Assembly (NCBI RefSeq): GCF_900112645.1
Contig: NZ_FOMO01000014.1
Span: 25,434 to 89,433 of the forward strand
Source of the DNA: Phytopseudomonas straminea
GTDB taxonomy: Bacteria; Pseudomonadota; Gammaproteobacteria; Pseudomonadales; Pseudomonadaceae
Direction of reading: 5' to 3'
Length of the DNA: 64,000 nt
The notes below the pieces were generated by a model, which did not search any database, had not been told where the DNA came from, and was given only the letters and a program-made list of their open reading frames with translations. How positions within the stretch are numbered: the stretch's first letter is position 1; each line of letters opens with the position of its first letter. Shown here piece after piece: positions 35,800 through 45,009 of the stretch. A program made the translations under genes and the position numbers.

Positions 35800-36141
35800 A
35801 TGACCATCACCCACTTCCGTGACACCGCCAGCGTCACCCTCGACGAACACAACCCGGTCGCCGTGCCGCTCAGCGAACCTGCCGCCATCACCTCGGTGAC
35901 CTGCGTGGAGCGCGACGATGGCGTGGAAACCGGCATATGGGAATGCACCCCCGGCCGCTGGCGCCGGCAGATCGTGCAGCAGGAGTTCTGCCACTTCATC
36001 GCCGGGCGCTGCACCTTCATCCCCGACGTGGGCGAGCCCATAGAAATCAAGGCTGGCGACGCCCTCATGTTGCCGGCCAACACCACTGGCGTGTGGGACA
36101 TACAAGAAACGCTGCGCAAGACCTATGTACTGATTTTCTGA
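35800..36141 (+). CDS. Small cupin (DUF861/EutQ-like)
   Basis: 113 aa, one cupin barrel of the Cupin_3 type: GIWECTPGRWRRQIVQQEFCHFIAGRCTFIPD then IEIKAGDALMLPANTTGVWDI. Proteins of this kind accompany amine-catabolic oxidoreductases, perhaps as small isomerases or binding proteins. It lies between the FAD oxidoreductase and the PotF-like gene, though repeat copy 3 separates it from the former. Function unknown. Confidence 0.78.
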   Translation: MTITHFRDTASVTLDEHNPVAVPLSEPAAITSVTCVERDDGVETGIWECTPGRWRRQIVQQEFCHFIAGRCTFIPDVGEPIEIKAGDALMLPANTTGVWDIQETLRKTYVLIF

Positions 36142-36183
36142 CTGCTGCCTCCACAACATCGACAACAACAGTTGAGGTTTCCC

Positions 36184-37260
36184 ATGCTGAAAACGCTTAT
36201 CCCGCTAATGCTCGTCGCCTCGGTCAGCCAGGCGGCGCAGGACGTGCGCATCTACAACTGGACCGACTACATCGCCCCCGACACGCTGAAGAATTTTCAG
36301 CAGGCCAGCGGCGTGACGCCCCACTATGACGTTTACGACAGCAACGAAACCCTCGACGCCAAGCTGATGGCCGGCCGCTCCGGCTATGACGTAGTGTTCC
36401 CCTCCAACCACTTCATGGCCCGGCAGATACAGGGCGGTGCGCTCAAGGAACTGGACAAGAGCCAGCTGCCCAACTGGAAGAACCTCAATCCGACGCTGCT
36501 CAAGGCCCTGGAAGGCAACGACCCAGGCAACAAGCACGGGTTCCCTTACCTGTGGGGCAGCACCGGCATCGGCTACAACGTCGAGAAGGTCAAGGCCTTG
36601 CTCGGCGACGACGTGCCGCTGGACTCCTGGGACCTGATCTTCAAGCCCGAGCTGATGGCCAAGCTGAGCAAATGCGGCGTGGCGATTCTCGACAACGGCC
36701 CGGAAATGCTGCCCATCGCCCTGCACTACCTGGGCCTGCCGCACCACAGTCAGAAGCCCGAGGACTACAAGAAGGCCGAAGCGCTGCTGATGGAGATGCG
36801 CAAGAACGTCGCCTATTTCCACTCCTCCAAATACGTGGGCGAGCTGGCCAACGGCGACGTGTGCATGGCGGTCGGTTTCTCCGGCGATATCATGCAGGCC
36901 AGCGCCCGTGCCAAGGAGGCCGGCAACGGCGTGAACATCGCCTACGTGATCCCCAAGGAAGGCGCGCCGATGTGGTTCGACATGGTCTCCATGCCCAAGG
37001 ACGCACCCAACGAAAAGGCCGCCTACGCCTTCATGAACTACCTGCTGGAGCCAAAGGTAATTGCCGGCATCAGCGATTACGTGCATTACGCCAATGGCAA
37101 CAGCCAGGCCGACGCGCTGGTCGACCCGGCGCTCAAGGCCGACACCACCGTCTACCCACCCGCTGACGTCATGGAAAAGCTCTACGCCCTGGAGGCCATG
37201 CCGCTGAACATCGACCGCATCCGCACACGGATCTGGACCAAGGTGAAAAGCGGCACCTGA
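36184..37260 (+). CDS. Polyamine ABC transporter substrate-binding protein, PotF/SpuD-like
   Basis: 358-aa periplasmic binding protein. The signal peptide MLKTLIPLMLVASVSQA is cut near residue 17. The mature start DVRIYNWTDYIAPDTL is the hallmark of the PotF/PotD family. Ligand-contact residues are expected at W and Y in this motif, SNETLDAKL, and the aspartates of GFSGDIMQA. No permease or ATPase genes follow, so it either works with a transporter encoded elsewhere or serves sensing. GAGG precedes the ATG, and the cupin gene ends 42 bases upstream. Confidence 0.9.
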   Translation: MLKTLIPLMLVASVSQAAQDVRIYNWTDYIAPDTLKNFQQASGVTPHYDVYDSNETLDAKLMAGRSGYDVVFPSNHFMARQIQGGALKELDKSQLPNWKNLNPTLLKALEGNDPGNKHGFPYLWGSTGIGYNVEKVKALLGDDVPLDSWDLIFKPELMAKLSKCGVAILDNGPEMLPIALHYLGLPHHSQKPEDYKKAEALLMEMRKNVAYFHSSKYVGELANGDVCMAVGFSGDIMQASARAKEAGNGVNIAYVIPKEGAPMWFDMVSMPKDAPNEKAAYAFMNYLLEPKVIAGISDYVHYANGNSQADALVDPALKADTTVYPPADVMEKLYALEAMPLNIDRIRTRIWTKVKSGT

Positions 37261-37272
37261 CACGCTTGCCAA

Positions 37273-37300
37273 GGGTTGGCGCTCGCAGGAGCGCCAACCC
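37273..37300. terminator. Perfect hairpin between convergent genes
   Basis: The twelve-base arms GGGTTGGCGCTC/GAGCGCCAACCC have a four-base loop and no T run. It sits between the PotF-like gene and the convergent cupin gene, so it probably ends or protects both transcripts. Confidence 0.6.
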
Positions 37301-37305
37301 GGCAG

Positions 37306-37689
37306 TCAGATCCACAGATCATTGATCGCCGTACGTTCCCCGCCCTCTGCCCCGGTGTTCAGCACGCCGCGCGGCTCGATCAGCAGCAACTTCACCTCCT
37401 CCTCGGCATAGGGTTTGTGCTCCACGCCCCTGGGCACCACGTACAGCTCGCCGCTGCCCAGGGTTACCGAACCGTCGCGAAAATCCAGGCGCAACTGGCC
37501 GTCGAGCACCAGAAAGGCTTCGTCGGTTTCGGCATGGGCATGCCAGATGAAATCGCCCTGCAGGCGCACCACCTTGAACTGGTAGTCGTTCATTTCCGCA
37601 ACCACCCGCGGTGACCATTGTTCGGCGATCAGGTCGATCTTGCGGATCAGGTTGATGGATTGTTTGGCAGACGAAACTGGCGGGTTCAT
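37306..37689 (-). CDS. Cupin-domain protein
   Basis: 127 aa with a complete Cupin_2 motif: WHAHAETDEAFLVLDGQLRL (metal ligands H, H and E) followed by GELYVVPRGVEHKPYAEEE (final H). It is likely a metal-binding cytosolic enzyme or binding protein of unknown substrate. The AraC gene upstream on the same strand (49-base gap) probably shares its transcript or regulates it. Confidence 0.8.
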   Translation of the reverse strand: MNPPVSSAKQSINLIRKIDLIAEQWSPRVVAEMNDYQFKVVRLQGDFIWHAHAETDEAFLVLDGQLRLDFRDGSVTLGSGELYVVPRGVEHKPYAEEEVKLLLIEPRGVLNTGAEGGERTAINDLWI

Positions 37690-37738
37690 GGAGCGTTCCT
37701 CGGTTGGTTTTCACCACTCTAGCGAGGGGCCCCAGGCG

Positions 37739-38563
37739 CTATCTTGTACGATCCTGCAACTTCTGCATGGCCAGCCAGCGCGCCGGGGCCAAGCCGAAGC
37801 TGGCCACGAAATGCCGGGTCATATGGCTCTGGTCGAAGAACCCGGCAATCAACGCCGCATCGGCCAGGCCGACACCCGACAGGGCCAGGTCGCGGCAGCG
37901 CGCCAGGCGGCGCATGGTCACGTAGCGATAGGGGCTGGTACCGAACAGAGCACGAAAATCCCGCGACAGGCTCCAGCGATCCCGCCCGCTGACGCGCTCC
38001 AGCTCGTCCAGGGTCACGCTCGCGCCGTTGCGGCTGTGGATGTACTCGCGCGCCCGTTGCGTGGCGGGATAATCGAAGGCGCGGCGCCCACGGGGCTTGC
38101 CGGCAACCGCCTGCAGGGCATGGGCCAGGTCGTAGATCGCGTCGTCTTCCTGCAAGGATTCCAGCGGGTCGTCCATTGTCTGCAGGAAGCGCTGCGTCGC
38201 CCGGCGCAGGCGCACGTCATCGCTCAAACCACCCTGGATGAACGGCAGTGGCTGACCGCCCAATACCTGCTGGATCAGCACCGGGTCGATATACAGCATG
38301 CGGTAATGAAAGCCGGCGTCGGTGCCGGCCATGCCGTCGTGGAGCTCATCCGGGTGCAGCACCAAAGTGCCGCCGGGCAGGCTGTGACACATGGCGCGCC
38401 GGTAACGAAAACTCTGCACACCGGACAGCGTGCAGCCGATGGCGTAAGCGTCATGGCGATGAGGGTCGTACCCATGGCCGCTGAAATACGCCTCGATGCG
38501 CTCCACCCGCCCCTGATCAGGGCTGCGCAGCAACCAGTCGCTGCGGCTTGTCGATTTGCCCAT
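37739..38563 (-). CDS. AraC-family regulator with cupin-type sensor domain
   Basis: 274 aa. The N-terminal AraC-binding cupin covers about 20-110 (HGYDPHRHDAYAIGCTLSGVQSFRYRR ... LVLHPDELHDG). The C-terminal double helix-turn-helix covers about 175-270 (TLDELERVSGRDRWSLSRDFRALFGTSPYRYV and AALIAGFFDQSHMTRHFVASFGLAPARW). It probably controls the neighbouring cupin and perhaps amine genes; the ligand is unknown. Confidence 0.88.
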   Translation of the reverse strand: MGKSTSRSDWLLRSPDQGRVERIEAYFSGHGYDPHRHDAYAIGCTLSGVQSFRYRRAMCHSLPGGTLVLHPDELHDGMAGTDAGFHYRMLYIDPVLIQQVLGGQPLPFIQGGLSDDVRLRRATQRFLQTMDDPLESLQEDDAIYDLAHALQAVAGKPRGRRAFDYPATQRAREYIHSRNGASVTLDELERVSGRDRWSLSRDFRALFGTSPYRYVTMRRLARCRDLALSGVGLADAALIAGFFDQSHMTRHFVASFGLAPARWLAMQKLQDRTR

Positions 38564-38676
38564 GTCGTCTTTCTCCGTGCCGCTCCCAGGCAGACGACAC
38601 GGTAAACCGTCGGGCGCTAAAAAGCTCGTGGCTCGATAACCCGGGCGACGTCAAGGCATCTGTCGCGCCGCCCTCC

Positions 38677-39603
38677 TCACTGCGACCACTGCGGGTCCGT
38701 GGTGAAGGCGATGGTCAGCCAGCGGTTCGGGCCTTCGTCACCGATGGCCTGGCCGATGACGTCGCGCACGGCGTCCCACTCATCGAGGGTTTGCGCCGGC
38801 CAGTCGACCGGTACGATGAAGTACAGCTCGATCTGCCGAGCGCGGCCAACTCGCGCAACATAGGCCTGGTGGCTGATGAAACCGTACTGCTCGACGATGC
38901 CCTGGGCCACATCATCCACATGTTGTTTGAGCGTCGGTGGGGTGACCAGCAGGATATCCGCCAGTGCCTGGCGAATGGTCGCCAGCGGCATCGGCAGGAT
39001 CACCAGGCAGATCAATGCCAGCACCGCCGGGTCGATGTATGGGCCAAGCCAGGCGTATCGCGTCTGCTCGATCAGGTAGCCGACGACGAAGGCAATCAGC
39101 AGGGCGAGGGAAATACACCCGGACATCACCCAGCCTTTGGCGTCGAGGGCAAGGAAGTCCGAGCGGATACGCCGGTTGGCGCGAAACTCGTAGCTGGCGA
39201 ACGCGAAGCAGATCAGCGTGGCGACACCGGCATACAGCGCCGCCAGGCCGAACGCCAACGGCGTACCGCCGGACAGCAGATTGGCCAGAGCGTTGATCAG
39301 TGCATAGGCCACCACCCCACACAGCAGCGTACCGTTGAGGGCAAGCACCATCGGCTCCAGGTGCCAGAAGCCCATGTTGAAACGCTCGGCCAGCCGGCGG
39401 CTGGCCTCGTTCTGCGTGGTGTGCCGGAGAATCAGCGTGGAAACCACCAGGGCCAGGCCGCTCATGCTGGCGTCGGCCAGGGAGTAGACGCCATCGAAGA
39501 CGATGGAAAACGACCCCGAGAGCAGGCCGATGACGACGCCGAAGGCCGCCACCAACAACGTCATGGCAATCGAGCCACGCAGGATGCCCTGCTCCGTATT
39601 CAT
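38677..39603 (-). CDS. Cation diffusion facilitator family transporter
   Basis: 308 aa with five or six membrane helices. The metal-site motif in helix 2 is FDGVYSLADASMS, with spaced aspartates, and helix 5 has LDAKGWVMSG. A cytosolic C-terminal domain (about 215-300) follows. The family exports Zn, Fe, Mn or Co by proton antiport. The second site lacks the usual histidine, having aspartate and lysine, so metal preference cannot be predicted. It lies 67 bases downstream of the MFS gene on the same strand. Confidence 0.83.
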   Translation of the reverse strand: MNTEQGILRGSIAMTLLVAAFGVVIGLLSGSFSIVFDGVYSLADASMSGLALVVSTLILRHTTQNEASRRLAERFNMGFWHLEPMVLALNGTLLCGVVAYALINALANLLSGGTPLAFGLAALYAGVATLICFAFASYEFRANRRIRSDFLALDAKGWVMSGCISLALLIAFVVGYLIEQTRYAWLGPYIDPAVLALICLVILPMPLATIRQALADILLVTPPTLKQHVDDVAQGIVEQYGFISHQAYVARVGRARQIELYFIVPVDWPAQTLDEWDAVRDVIGQAIGDEGPNRWLTIAFTTDPQWSQ

Positions 39604-39670
39604 CTGCGCCCTCCTGCGTTTCAGGGCTGCAAGGGTACCGCGAGGCGGTAGACCTTGCAGCCGCCCTGCC

Positions 39671-40840
39671 TCAGACCAGACTGCTGACCGGCTTGTGCAG
39701 GTTACGGCGCCCGAAGGTCAGCATGATGACCACCAGGACGCAGCCGACCAGGATCGCACCCGAGGACAGCACGAAGATGCTGAAGCGATCATTGCCTTCA
39801 ATGAACAGGCTCAGCAGGGTCGGCGCCGCGGCGGCCGATGCCACCTGCACCACACCTACGATCTTGGTGAGGCGGCCGGTCGGGTCGTGGGTGACCACCG
39901 AGGACATGTAGTACGACAGCGCCAGGTTCCAGCCGAAGTTCATCAGGAACACGGCGATCGCCAGGTCCGAAGCCACGTGGATACGCGTTGCAAACATGTA
40001 GATGGCAGCGAGCACGGCCAGCGAGCCGAGCAGGATCATCGGCATGCGACCCAGGTGGCGACCGGCGATGCTTGGCAGCGCCGCACCCGGCAGGCCGCCG
40101 AGCAGACCGATGCTGATCGCCCAGCCAATGTCCACCGGTGCGATGCCCGCCTCGCTGGCGATACCCTCAACGAAACCCCACAGTGAGTAGATAGACAGCT
40201 GCAGGAACAGCATGCCGAGCAGCGAGCAGACGCCAATCAGGGTCAGCCCGGACAGCATCGGCTCGCTGGAGACGATCTGGTCTTGCTCACTCTGCTTGGT
40301 CGGCAGGCAGAAGCACACCAGGCAGAGCAGCACGAACCAGGCCACCAGATAGTAGATTGCCCCCGTAAACCCCTTCCACTCGGCGATCATTGGCAGAATC
40401 ACCGCGCTGCTGGCGAATAGCGCGGTCTGCACGAACAGCAGAATGCCGAACGAGCGATCCGGCCCATTCATGCGGCCCAGACAATAGATGGCATAGGAAT
40501 ACAAGATTCCGGAGCAGACGCCGGAGATGCAACGCAGTACCAACAGCATGTCTAGCTCGGTGACGCTGGCGGTGGCTACGTTGGCAAATAGCAGCACGAG
40601 AGACGTGCTCAGGGCGATGGTGCGTGGCCCGAGAAAGCGCAGCATCGGCACATACAGCAACGTGCCGACGATGGAGCCGCACATCTCGGCGGACATGGTC
40701 CAGCTCTGCTGGAGCAGAGTCAGGGTCAGACGTTCGGTCAACAGACCGATGAAAATCGGCTGCACGCCGATGACGATGATCGAAGCAGCCGCGATGAAAA
40801 TACAGGCGGCACGTACAAGGTTCTGGTTGGCGGTGTTCAT
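39671..40840 (-). CDS. Major facilitator superfamily transporter
   Basis: 389 aa with about twelve membrane helices and a central loop near 185-200 (CLPTKQSEQDQIV). Motif A between helices 2 and 3 is weak (LRFLGPRTIAL). Substrate unknown. It is last in a minus-strand run of serine hydrolase, outer-membrane barrel, DUF3237 protein and MFS transporter, with gaps of 137, 40 and 77 bases. The set looks like an import-and-hydrolysis unit and is headed by a divergent TetR regulator. Confidence 0.87.
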   Translation of the reverse strand: MNTANQNLVRAACIFIAAASIIVIGVQPIFIGLLTERLTLTLLQQSWTMSAEMCGSIVGTLLYVPMLRFLGPRTIALSTSLVLLFANVATASVTELDMLLVLRCISGVCSGILYSYAIYCLGRMNGPDRSFGILLFVQTALFASSAVILPMIAEWKGFTGAIYYLVAWFVLLCLVCFCLPTKQSEQDQIVSSEPMLSGLTLIGVCSLLGMLFLQLSIYSLWGFVEGIASEAGIAPVDIGWAISIGLLGGLPGAALPSIAGRHLGRMPMILLGSLAVLAAIYMFATRIHVASDLAIAVFLMNFGWNLALSYYMSSVVTHDPTGRLTKIVGVVQVASAAAAPTLLSLFIEGNDRFSIFVLSSGAILVGCVLVVIMLTFGRRNLHKPVSSLV

Positions 40841-40917
40841 GGTCGTTACCTGCCGGCTGGGCCACCGGGTGGCCTGCCGTTTCAGTGAAATTCAGGAATG
40901 GCGAAAAGGAAAGCCGG

Positions 40918-41406
40918 TCAGGCGAGTCGGTAGCAGTGAATGACCACCTGATCGGCGGCGGGATAAACCACCTTGCCGATCAGCGCACTGCGGGTCAGCC
41001 AGTCCAGTCGCCCGCTCGCCACCTGAAAGCGCGGCGAACAGGTGCATTGGTACTTCTGCTCGTCGACCGGCCAGATGCCTTGCGCGTCGAGTTCGCGGGC
41101 CTTGTCGCTGAGCACGATCACGCCGACGTTGTGGATGTTGATCCGCTCGCCGCGGTCGCTGAGCAGGCTGTAGCGGGCATCCAGCTCACCCACGCCGTCG
41201 CTGCGCTGCAGGTAGAAGTCGGCGCCGCCGGCGAGCACTTCGCCACGTACGTCCAGGCCTTCGAAATGCCCACCGAGGATGGGAAAATTGCTGCGCTGGC
41301 CATCCGTGCAAGCGCCCAGCCCTTCTCCTGCGGCGATCAACACATGGATGCTCATTACCCATTCCAGAGTCGGCACGCCGAGCCCGGTTTGCGCTGTGGT
41401 TGTCAT
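40918..41406 (-). CDS. DUF3237-family protein
   Basis: 162 aa. The family pattern is clear: RSNFPILGGHFEGLDVRGEVLAGGADFYLQRSDGVGELDARYSL, then INIHNVGV. DUF3237 proteins are lipocalin-like small barrels, often near catabolic genes, with no agreed function. ATG at 41406 has AGGAG six bases upstream, better than GTG at 41409. It lies 40 bases after the barrel gene and is probably cotranscribed. Confidence 0.85.
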   Translation of the reverse strand: MTTTAQTGLGVPTLEWVMSIHVLIAAGEGLGACTDGQRSNFPILGGHFEGLDVRGEVLAGGADFYLQRSDGVGELDARYSLLSDRGERINIHNVGVIVLSDKARELDAQGIWPVDEQKYQCTCSPRFQVASGRLDWLTRSALIGKVVYPAADQVVIHCYRLA

Positions 41407-41446
41407 CACGCACTCCTGCGCCCCAGAGGGCGCTGCTGGCTCGGTT

Positions 41447-42781
41447 TCAGTAGCGGTAGGTCATGTACAGTTCGAGGGCGCTGAACTGGTCGTCGTCGCC
41501 GAAGGCCTGCTTGGCCGCCGACTTGGCGTTCACCCAGTTGTAGGCCACCGAACCGTAGAAGCTCGGGGTGGGCGTCCAGTCGAGGAACACCACGGTCTCG
41601 TCGGCGAAGCGGCGATCATCCACGGCGGCACCGCGGAAATTCTTCTCGTCGAGCCAGAACTGGTAATGGATGGTGCCCAGGGCCAGGGTGTCGGTCAGGC
41701 GGGTACGGATCGAGAACTGCTGAACCCGTTCGTTGCTGTTGAACAACAGGTAGTTGCCCACCACGTCGCCGACCAGCCAGCTGCTCCAGTCCACGAAGCC
41801 CTTGCTGAGCGGATCCCAGGCCTTCTGAGTGTTGTCGGTCAGGTCGTCGTCGCCGGAGAACACCGCGTAGCGGTAGCCCAGCGTCGGGGTCAACGGCAGA
41901 TCCTGAAACAGATAATCGGCTTGCGCGTACCAGGCATTGGCATCGAATTTCAGCGTGGAGTCGCCACCGCGCTGCACGGCGTATTCGCCGTTGAGGGTCA
42001 GGTTCGGCACACCCGGCAGATGACCACGCAAGGCGCGGACGTTGAACACCTCCATGCCGTCGCGGCGTACCGCGTTGCTGCTTTTGCTCGCCTCCGTGTC
42101 GACCTTCATGGCCATCGCGCCGAGGGTTACCTGGCCGTCGAGATCGTAGTCCAGGTTGCCACCGGTCATGCGGTAGTCGCCGTAATGATCATCGGTGCGC
42201 AGGGTGAACGCCTGGGCCTTCACCGGGCCGTGGCTCCAGTCGAGAATCGCCGAATCCTTGAAGGCCGTGCGCGGGCCGAGCCAGTAGGCGCCATCGCCGA
42301 ACAGGTCGAGGTTACCGTCCATGACGATGAAGCCGGTGCCGATGGTGTAGTTCTGCCGGCCGGCGGTGAACTTCCAGTCGCCGGCGCGAAAACCGACGTA
42401 GGCCTCTTCTGTGTTGATGCGGTTGTCGGAGCTGCGCGTGGTGCCAGCGGCATCGCCGTCACCGAAGGTCCAGGCGCCAACCGCCGAGGCACCGGCCAGC
42501 AGGCTGACGGTTTCATTGAGGGAGTAATCGAGGGTGATGCCTGGCTTGAGGTAAGCCTCCTGCCAGTTGATCTTGGTGCCTTTGTCTTCGCCGTTACGGG
42601 CGTCAGCCACACCTGCGCCGAAGTTGACGCCGCGGGTGGAGACGGAGGCCGCGCCGAAGGTCAGGTTGAGTTCGCCTTTGAGGTTTCCTTCTTCGAACTG
42701 GTAACCCGCCAGAGCCGGTTGGCTGGCCAACGGAATGCCGAGTGCGAGCAACACGCAGGGGATACGCTTGGACGTGTACAT
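41447..42781 (-). CDS. Outer-membrane beta-barrel protein
   Basis: 444 aa with a signal peptide cut after QPALA (residue 25). The mature protein is a repeating beta-strand pattern with alternating hydrophobic residues, many aromatic-girdle Y/W, and a C-terminal ELYMTYRY ending in an aromatic residue, typical of barrels. It resembles the alginate-export or DUF1302-like porin group rather than classic OprD. Presumably admits the substrate of the neighbouring hydrolase. AGGAGC precedes the start. Confidence 0.78.
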   Translation of the reverse strand: MYTSKRIPCVLLALGIPLASQPALAGYQFEEGNLKGELNLTFGAASVSTRGVNFGAGVADARNGEDKGTKINWQEAYLKPGITLDYSLNETVSLLAGASAVGAWTFGDGDAAGTTRSSDNRINTEEAYVGFRAGDWKFTAGRQNYTIGTGFIVMDGNLDLFGDGAYWLGPRTAFKDSAILDWSHGPVKAQAFTLRTDDHYGDYRMTGGNLDYDLDGQVTLGAMAMKVDTEASKSSNAVRRDGMEVFNVRALRGHLPGVPNLTLNGEYAVQRGGDSTLKFDANAWYAQADYLFQDLPLTPTLGYRYAVFSGDDDLTDNTQKAWDPLSKGFVDWSSWLVGDVVGNYLLFNSNERVQQFSIRTRLTDTLALGTIHYQFWLDEKNFRGAAVDDRRFADETVVFLDWTPTPSFYGSVAYNWVNAKSAAKQAFGDDDQFSALELYMTYRY

Positions 42782-42918
42782 ATGAAGCTCCTGTGTATTT
42801 TTTTTGTATTACAGGGCAGTGAGTGGTGGCCAATTCGACCACCTATTACCTGACGCAGCAGGCAGGAGCGCCGGCGAACCCGCGCTCTTGGATCTTGTTC
42901 TGTTGAAGCAGCGTTGAA

Positions 42919-44181
42919 TCAGCCGCGCAGTTGAGCGGTGATGGTCCTGAGCATTTGTACGGTGTCGATATCCAGCTCGGTGACGGCCTCGGGCAGCGAC
43001 GACTGCTTGACGATCACCACCTCGGAGTCGAAGTCGACGAACAGGTACTGGCCATGGATGCCGCTGGCCATGATGGCCGGGCTGTGGTCGTTGAAGACGT
43101 ACCACTGGCTGCGGTAGGAGGCGCCCGGGGTCCACTCGGAGAAGTCCTTGTGCACGCCGTAGATAGCCGGATCGGAACCGGCGGCAATCGCCTCGATCAC
43201 CGCCTTGTCGATGACCAGCTTGCCGTCGACCTTGCCGCCGTTGCCAAGCATCAGGCCGAAACGGCCCATGTCGCGCAGGGTGGCGTTGAAGCCGGCACCG
43301 GCGACGCTGCGGCCCCAGGGGTCGGCCATGAAGTAGGCGTCGCGCTCGCAACCCAGTTGCTGCCATACCGCTTGCAGTTGCTCGGCGCAGCCCACGCCAC
43401 TGGCGCGCTCCATCACCCAGGCCAGCACTTCGGTGGTGGCGGTCACGTAATGGAACAGGCCGCCATGCTCGCAACGCTTACGCAGCGACGGCAGGTACTG
43501 GTACAGCGATTCGTACTGGGCATATTCGGGCAGCGCCGGCTTGAAACCGCAGGCATAGCCGTACTGGGAGCTTTCCGAAGCCGGATCGTCGTACATCTCG
43601 GTGTAGTGAACGCCAACGGCCATATCGAACAGATGGCGCACGGTGGCGTCGCCAAAGGCGCTGCCGGCCAGCTCGGGCACGTAATGCTGGGTCTGGGCGT
43701 TGGGGTCGAGCACGCCGTCGTGGACCAGTTGCTCACCGAGCACGCCAATCAGCGACTTGGTGACGGAGAACATGATGTGGCGGTCGCTGGCGACCTGGCC
43801 GTTGAAATAGTTTTCATAGACCACGCGGCCCTTGTGCAGAACCAGGAAGCTGTCGGTCTTGCTGGCGCGCAGGTGGTCGAGCACGCTCACGGTGCGTCCG
43901 CAGCTGCTCTGGAATGTCAGACCTTCGACTTCTGCCGGCGCATGGGCCAGTACCGAGCTTGGCCGCGAACCAGCGGCGACCTCGATGGTGGGACGCAGGC
44001 GAGCCAGGTTACGGAAGCCCCAGCGGTTGAACGGCGGCGACATCCAGTTGGCCCAGGTCACGCGCTTTTCCGGCTCGGCAGGAAAGCCCTGCATCAGTAC
44101 GGGCTCTTGTTCTTGTTTGTCGTACATCTCACTGACTTCCGTATTACGGGAAACCAGGGAGCGGTCGAGGATATGGTTCAT
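42919..44181 (-). CDS. Serine hydrolase, class C beta-lactamase fold (NylB/EstB-like)
   Basis: About 420 aa. The catalytic SxxK is in MFSVTKSLIG, about 135 residues from the start. A tyrosine that may play the YxN role lies in AVGVHYTEMYDD or LFHYVTAT, and HGQYLFVDFD is near the C-terminus. This layout resembles 6-aminohexanoate-dimer hydrolase (NylB) and related carboxylesterases rather than true beta-lactamases. No signal peptide is evident, so it is probably cytosolic. The start is uncertain: ATG at 44181 has AGGATG upstream, ATG at 44190 is also in frame. Confidence 0.82.
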   Translation of the reverse strand: MNHILDRSLVSRNTEVSEMYDKQEQEPVLMQGFPAEPEKRVTWANWMSPPFNRWGFRNLARLRPTIEVAAGSRPSSVLAHAPAEVEGLTFQSSCGRTVSVLDHLRASKTDSFLVLHKGRVVYENYFNGQVASDRHIMFSVTKSLIGVLGEQLVHDGVLDPNAQTQHYVPELAGSAFGDATVRHLFDMAVGVHYTEMYDDPASESSQYGYACGFKPALPEYAQYESLYQYLPSLRKRCEHGGLFHYVTATTEVLAWVMERASGVGCAEQLQAVWQQLGCERDAYFMADPWGRSVAGAGFNATLRDMGRFGLMLGNGGKVDGKLVIDKAVIEAIAAGSDPAIYGVHKDFSEWTPGASYRSQWYVFNDHSPAIMASGIHGQYLFVDFDSEVVIVKQSSLPEAVTELDIDTVQMLRTITAQLRG

Positions 44182-44229
44182 CTGACTCATCCTGGAAGTG
44201 GCCCTGCGTGCGGCAGGTACGGGAAAATA

Positions 44230-44244
44230 ATTAATCCTATTAAT
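44230..44244. promoter_or_regulatory. Candidate TetR operator in the divergent region
   Basis: ATTAATCCTATTAAT is a perfect dyad (ATTAAT-N3-ATTAAT) in the AT-rich 143-base gap between the serine hydrolase and the TetR gene. It is 48 bases from the hydrolase start, where it could block its promoter. Confidence 0.5.
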
Positions 44245-44324
44245 TGTTTTAGTCAATAAAATATTTTCGCGAAAAAACCTAGCCAGCTATCATTCCCGCT
44301 AACCCCACGAACCCAGGAGCGACG

Positions 44325-44936
44325 GTGAGCGGATTACGCGAACGTCAGAAGGAATTACGCCGCCAGGCCATCTCGGCAGCCGCCGTGTCGCTGTTCCAGC
44401 GCCAGGGTTTTCGCGAGACCACCATCGAGCAGATCGCCCGCGATGCCGGCGTATCGGCGCCCACGGTGTTCAAGTACTTCGGCAGCAAGCACGAGATCAT
44501 CCTGGAGATGATCAAGGAGTCCGATCGCCGTGCGCTGATCGACGTGCACAAGCGTATTCCCGAGTTCGACGACCCGGTCGACGCGCTCTGCCACCTGGAA
44601 AACATCCTTGTCAGCTATGCCCTGGAAATGTTGCCGCCGGCGCTCTGGCGCGAGCTGTTACCACTGGTGCTGGTGGGCGGCGATGGCGGCCTGCCGGAGG
44701 CCTACCGGCAGATGAACCGCGGCCTGCAGGGCGAGATTGCCAACGTGGTGCGCGAACTGCAGGAGGCCGGCAAGCTACGCGCCGACCTGGACGTGGAGCT
44801 GGCGGCGTTCCTGCTCAACGACTACTCCCATCTGCAACTGCTGCGCCTGACCGCCAGCGACGAGCCGGACATGCAGGCCCACTCGGCCACCGTGCGGGCC
44901 TCCACACGGCTGATTTTCGAAGGCATGCGCGCCTGA
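44325..44936 (+). CDS. TetR-family repressor
   Basis: 203 aa starting at GTG with AGGAG seven bases upstream. The N-terminal helix-turn-helix is FRETTIEQIARDAGVSAPTVFKYFGSKHEIILEMI (about 29-63); the rest is a helical ligand-binding domain. It is divergent from the serine hydrolase/barrel/DUF3237/MFS set and very likely represses it and itself. The ligand is unknown. Confidence 0.88.
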   Translation: MSGLRERQKELRRQAISAAAVSLFQRQGFRETTIEQIARDAGVSAPTVFKYFGSKHEIILEMIKESDRRALIDVHKRIPEFDDPVDALCHLENILVSYALEMLPPALWRELLPLVLVGGDGGLPEAYRQMNRGLQGEIANVVRELQEAGKLRADLDVELAAFLLNDYSHLQLLRLTASDEPDMQAHSATVRASTRLIFEGMRA

Positions 44937-45009
44937 ACCCCGCAGCGCACGCGTCATACCGTGCGCCAACAGCAGTTGCCCAAACACTGAGCCGCGGCCC
45001 GCCAATCAT

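Noticed and set aside
42931..44259. 442-aa open frame opposite the serine hydrolase
   Set aside because: The hydrolase has its SxxK motif and fold pattern; the plus-strand frame has no motif or ribosome-binding site.
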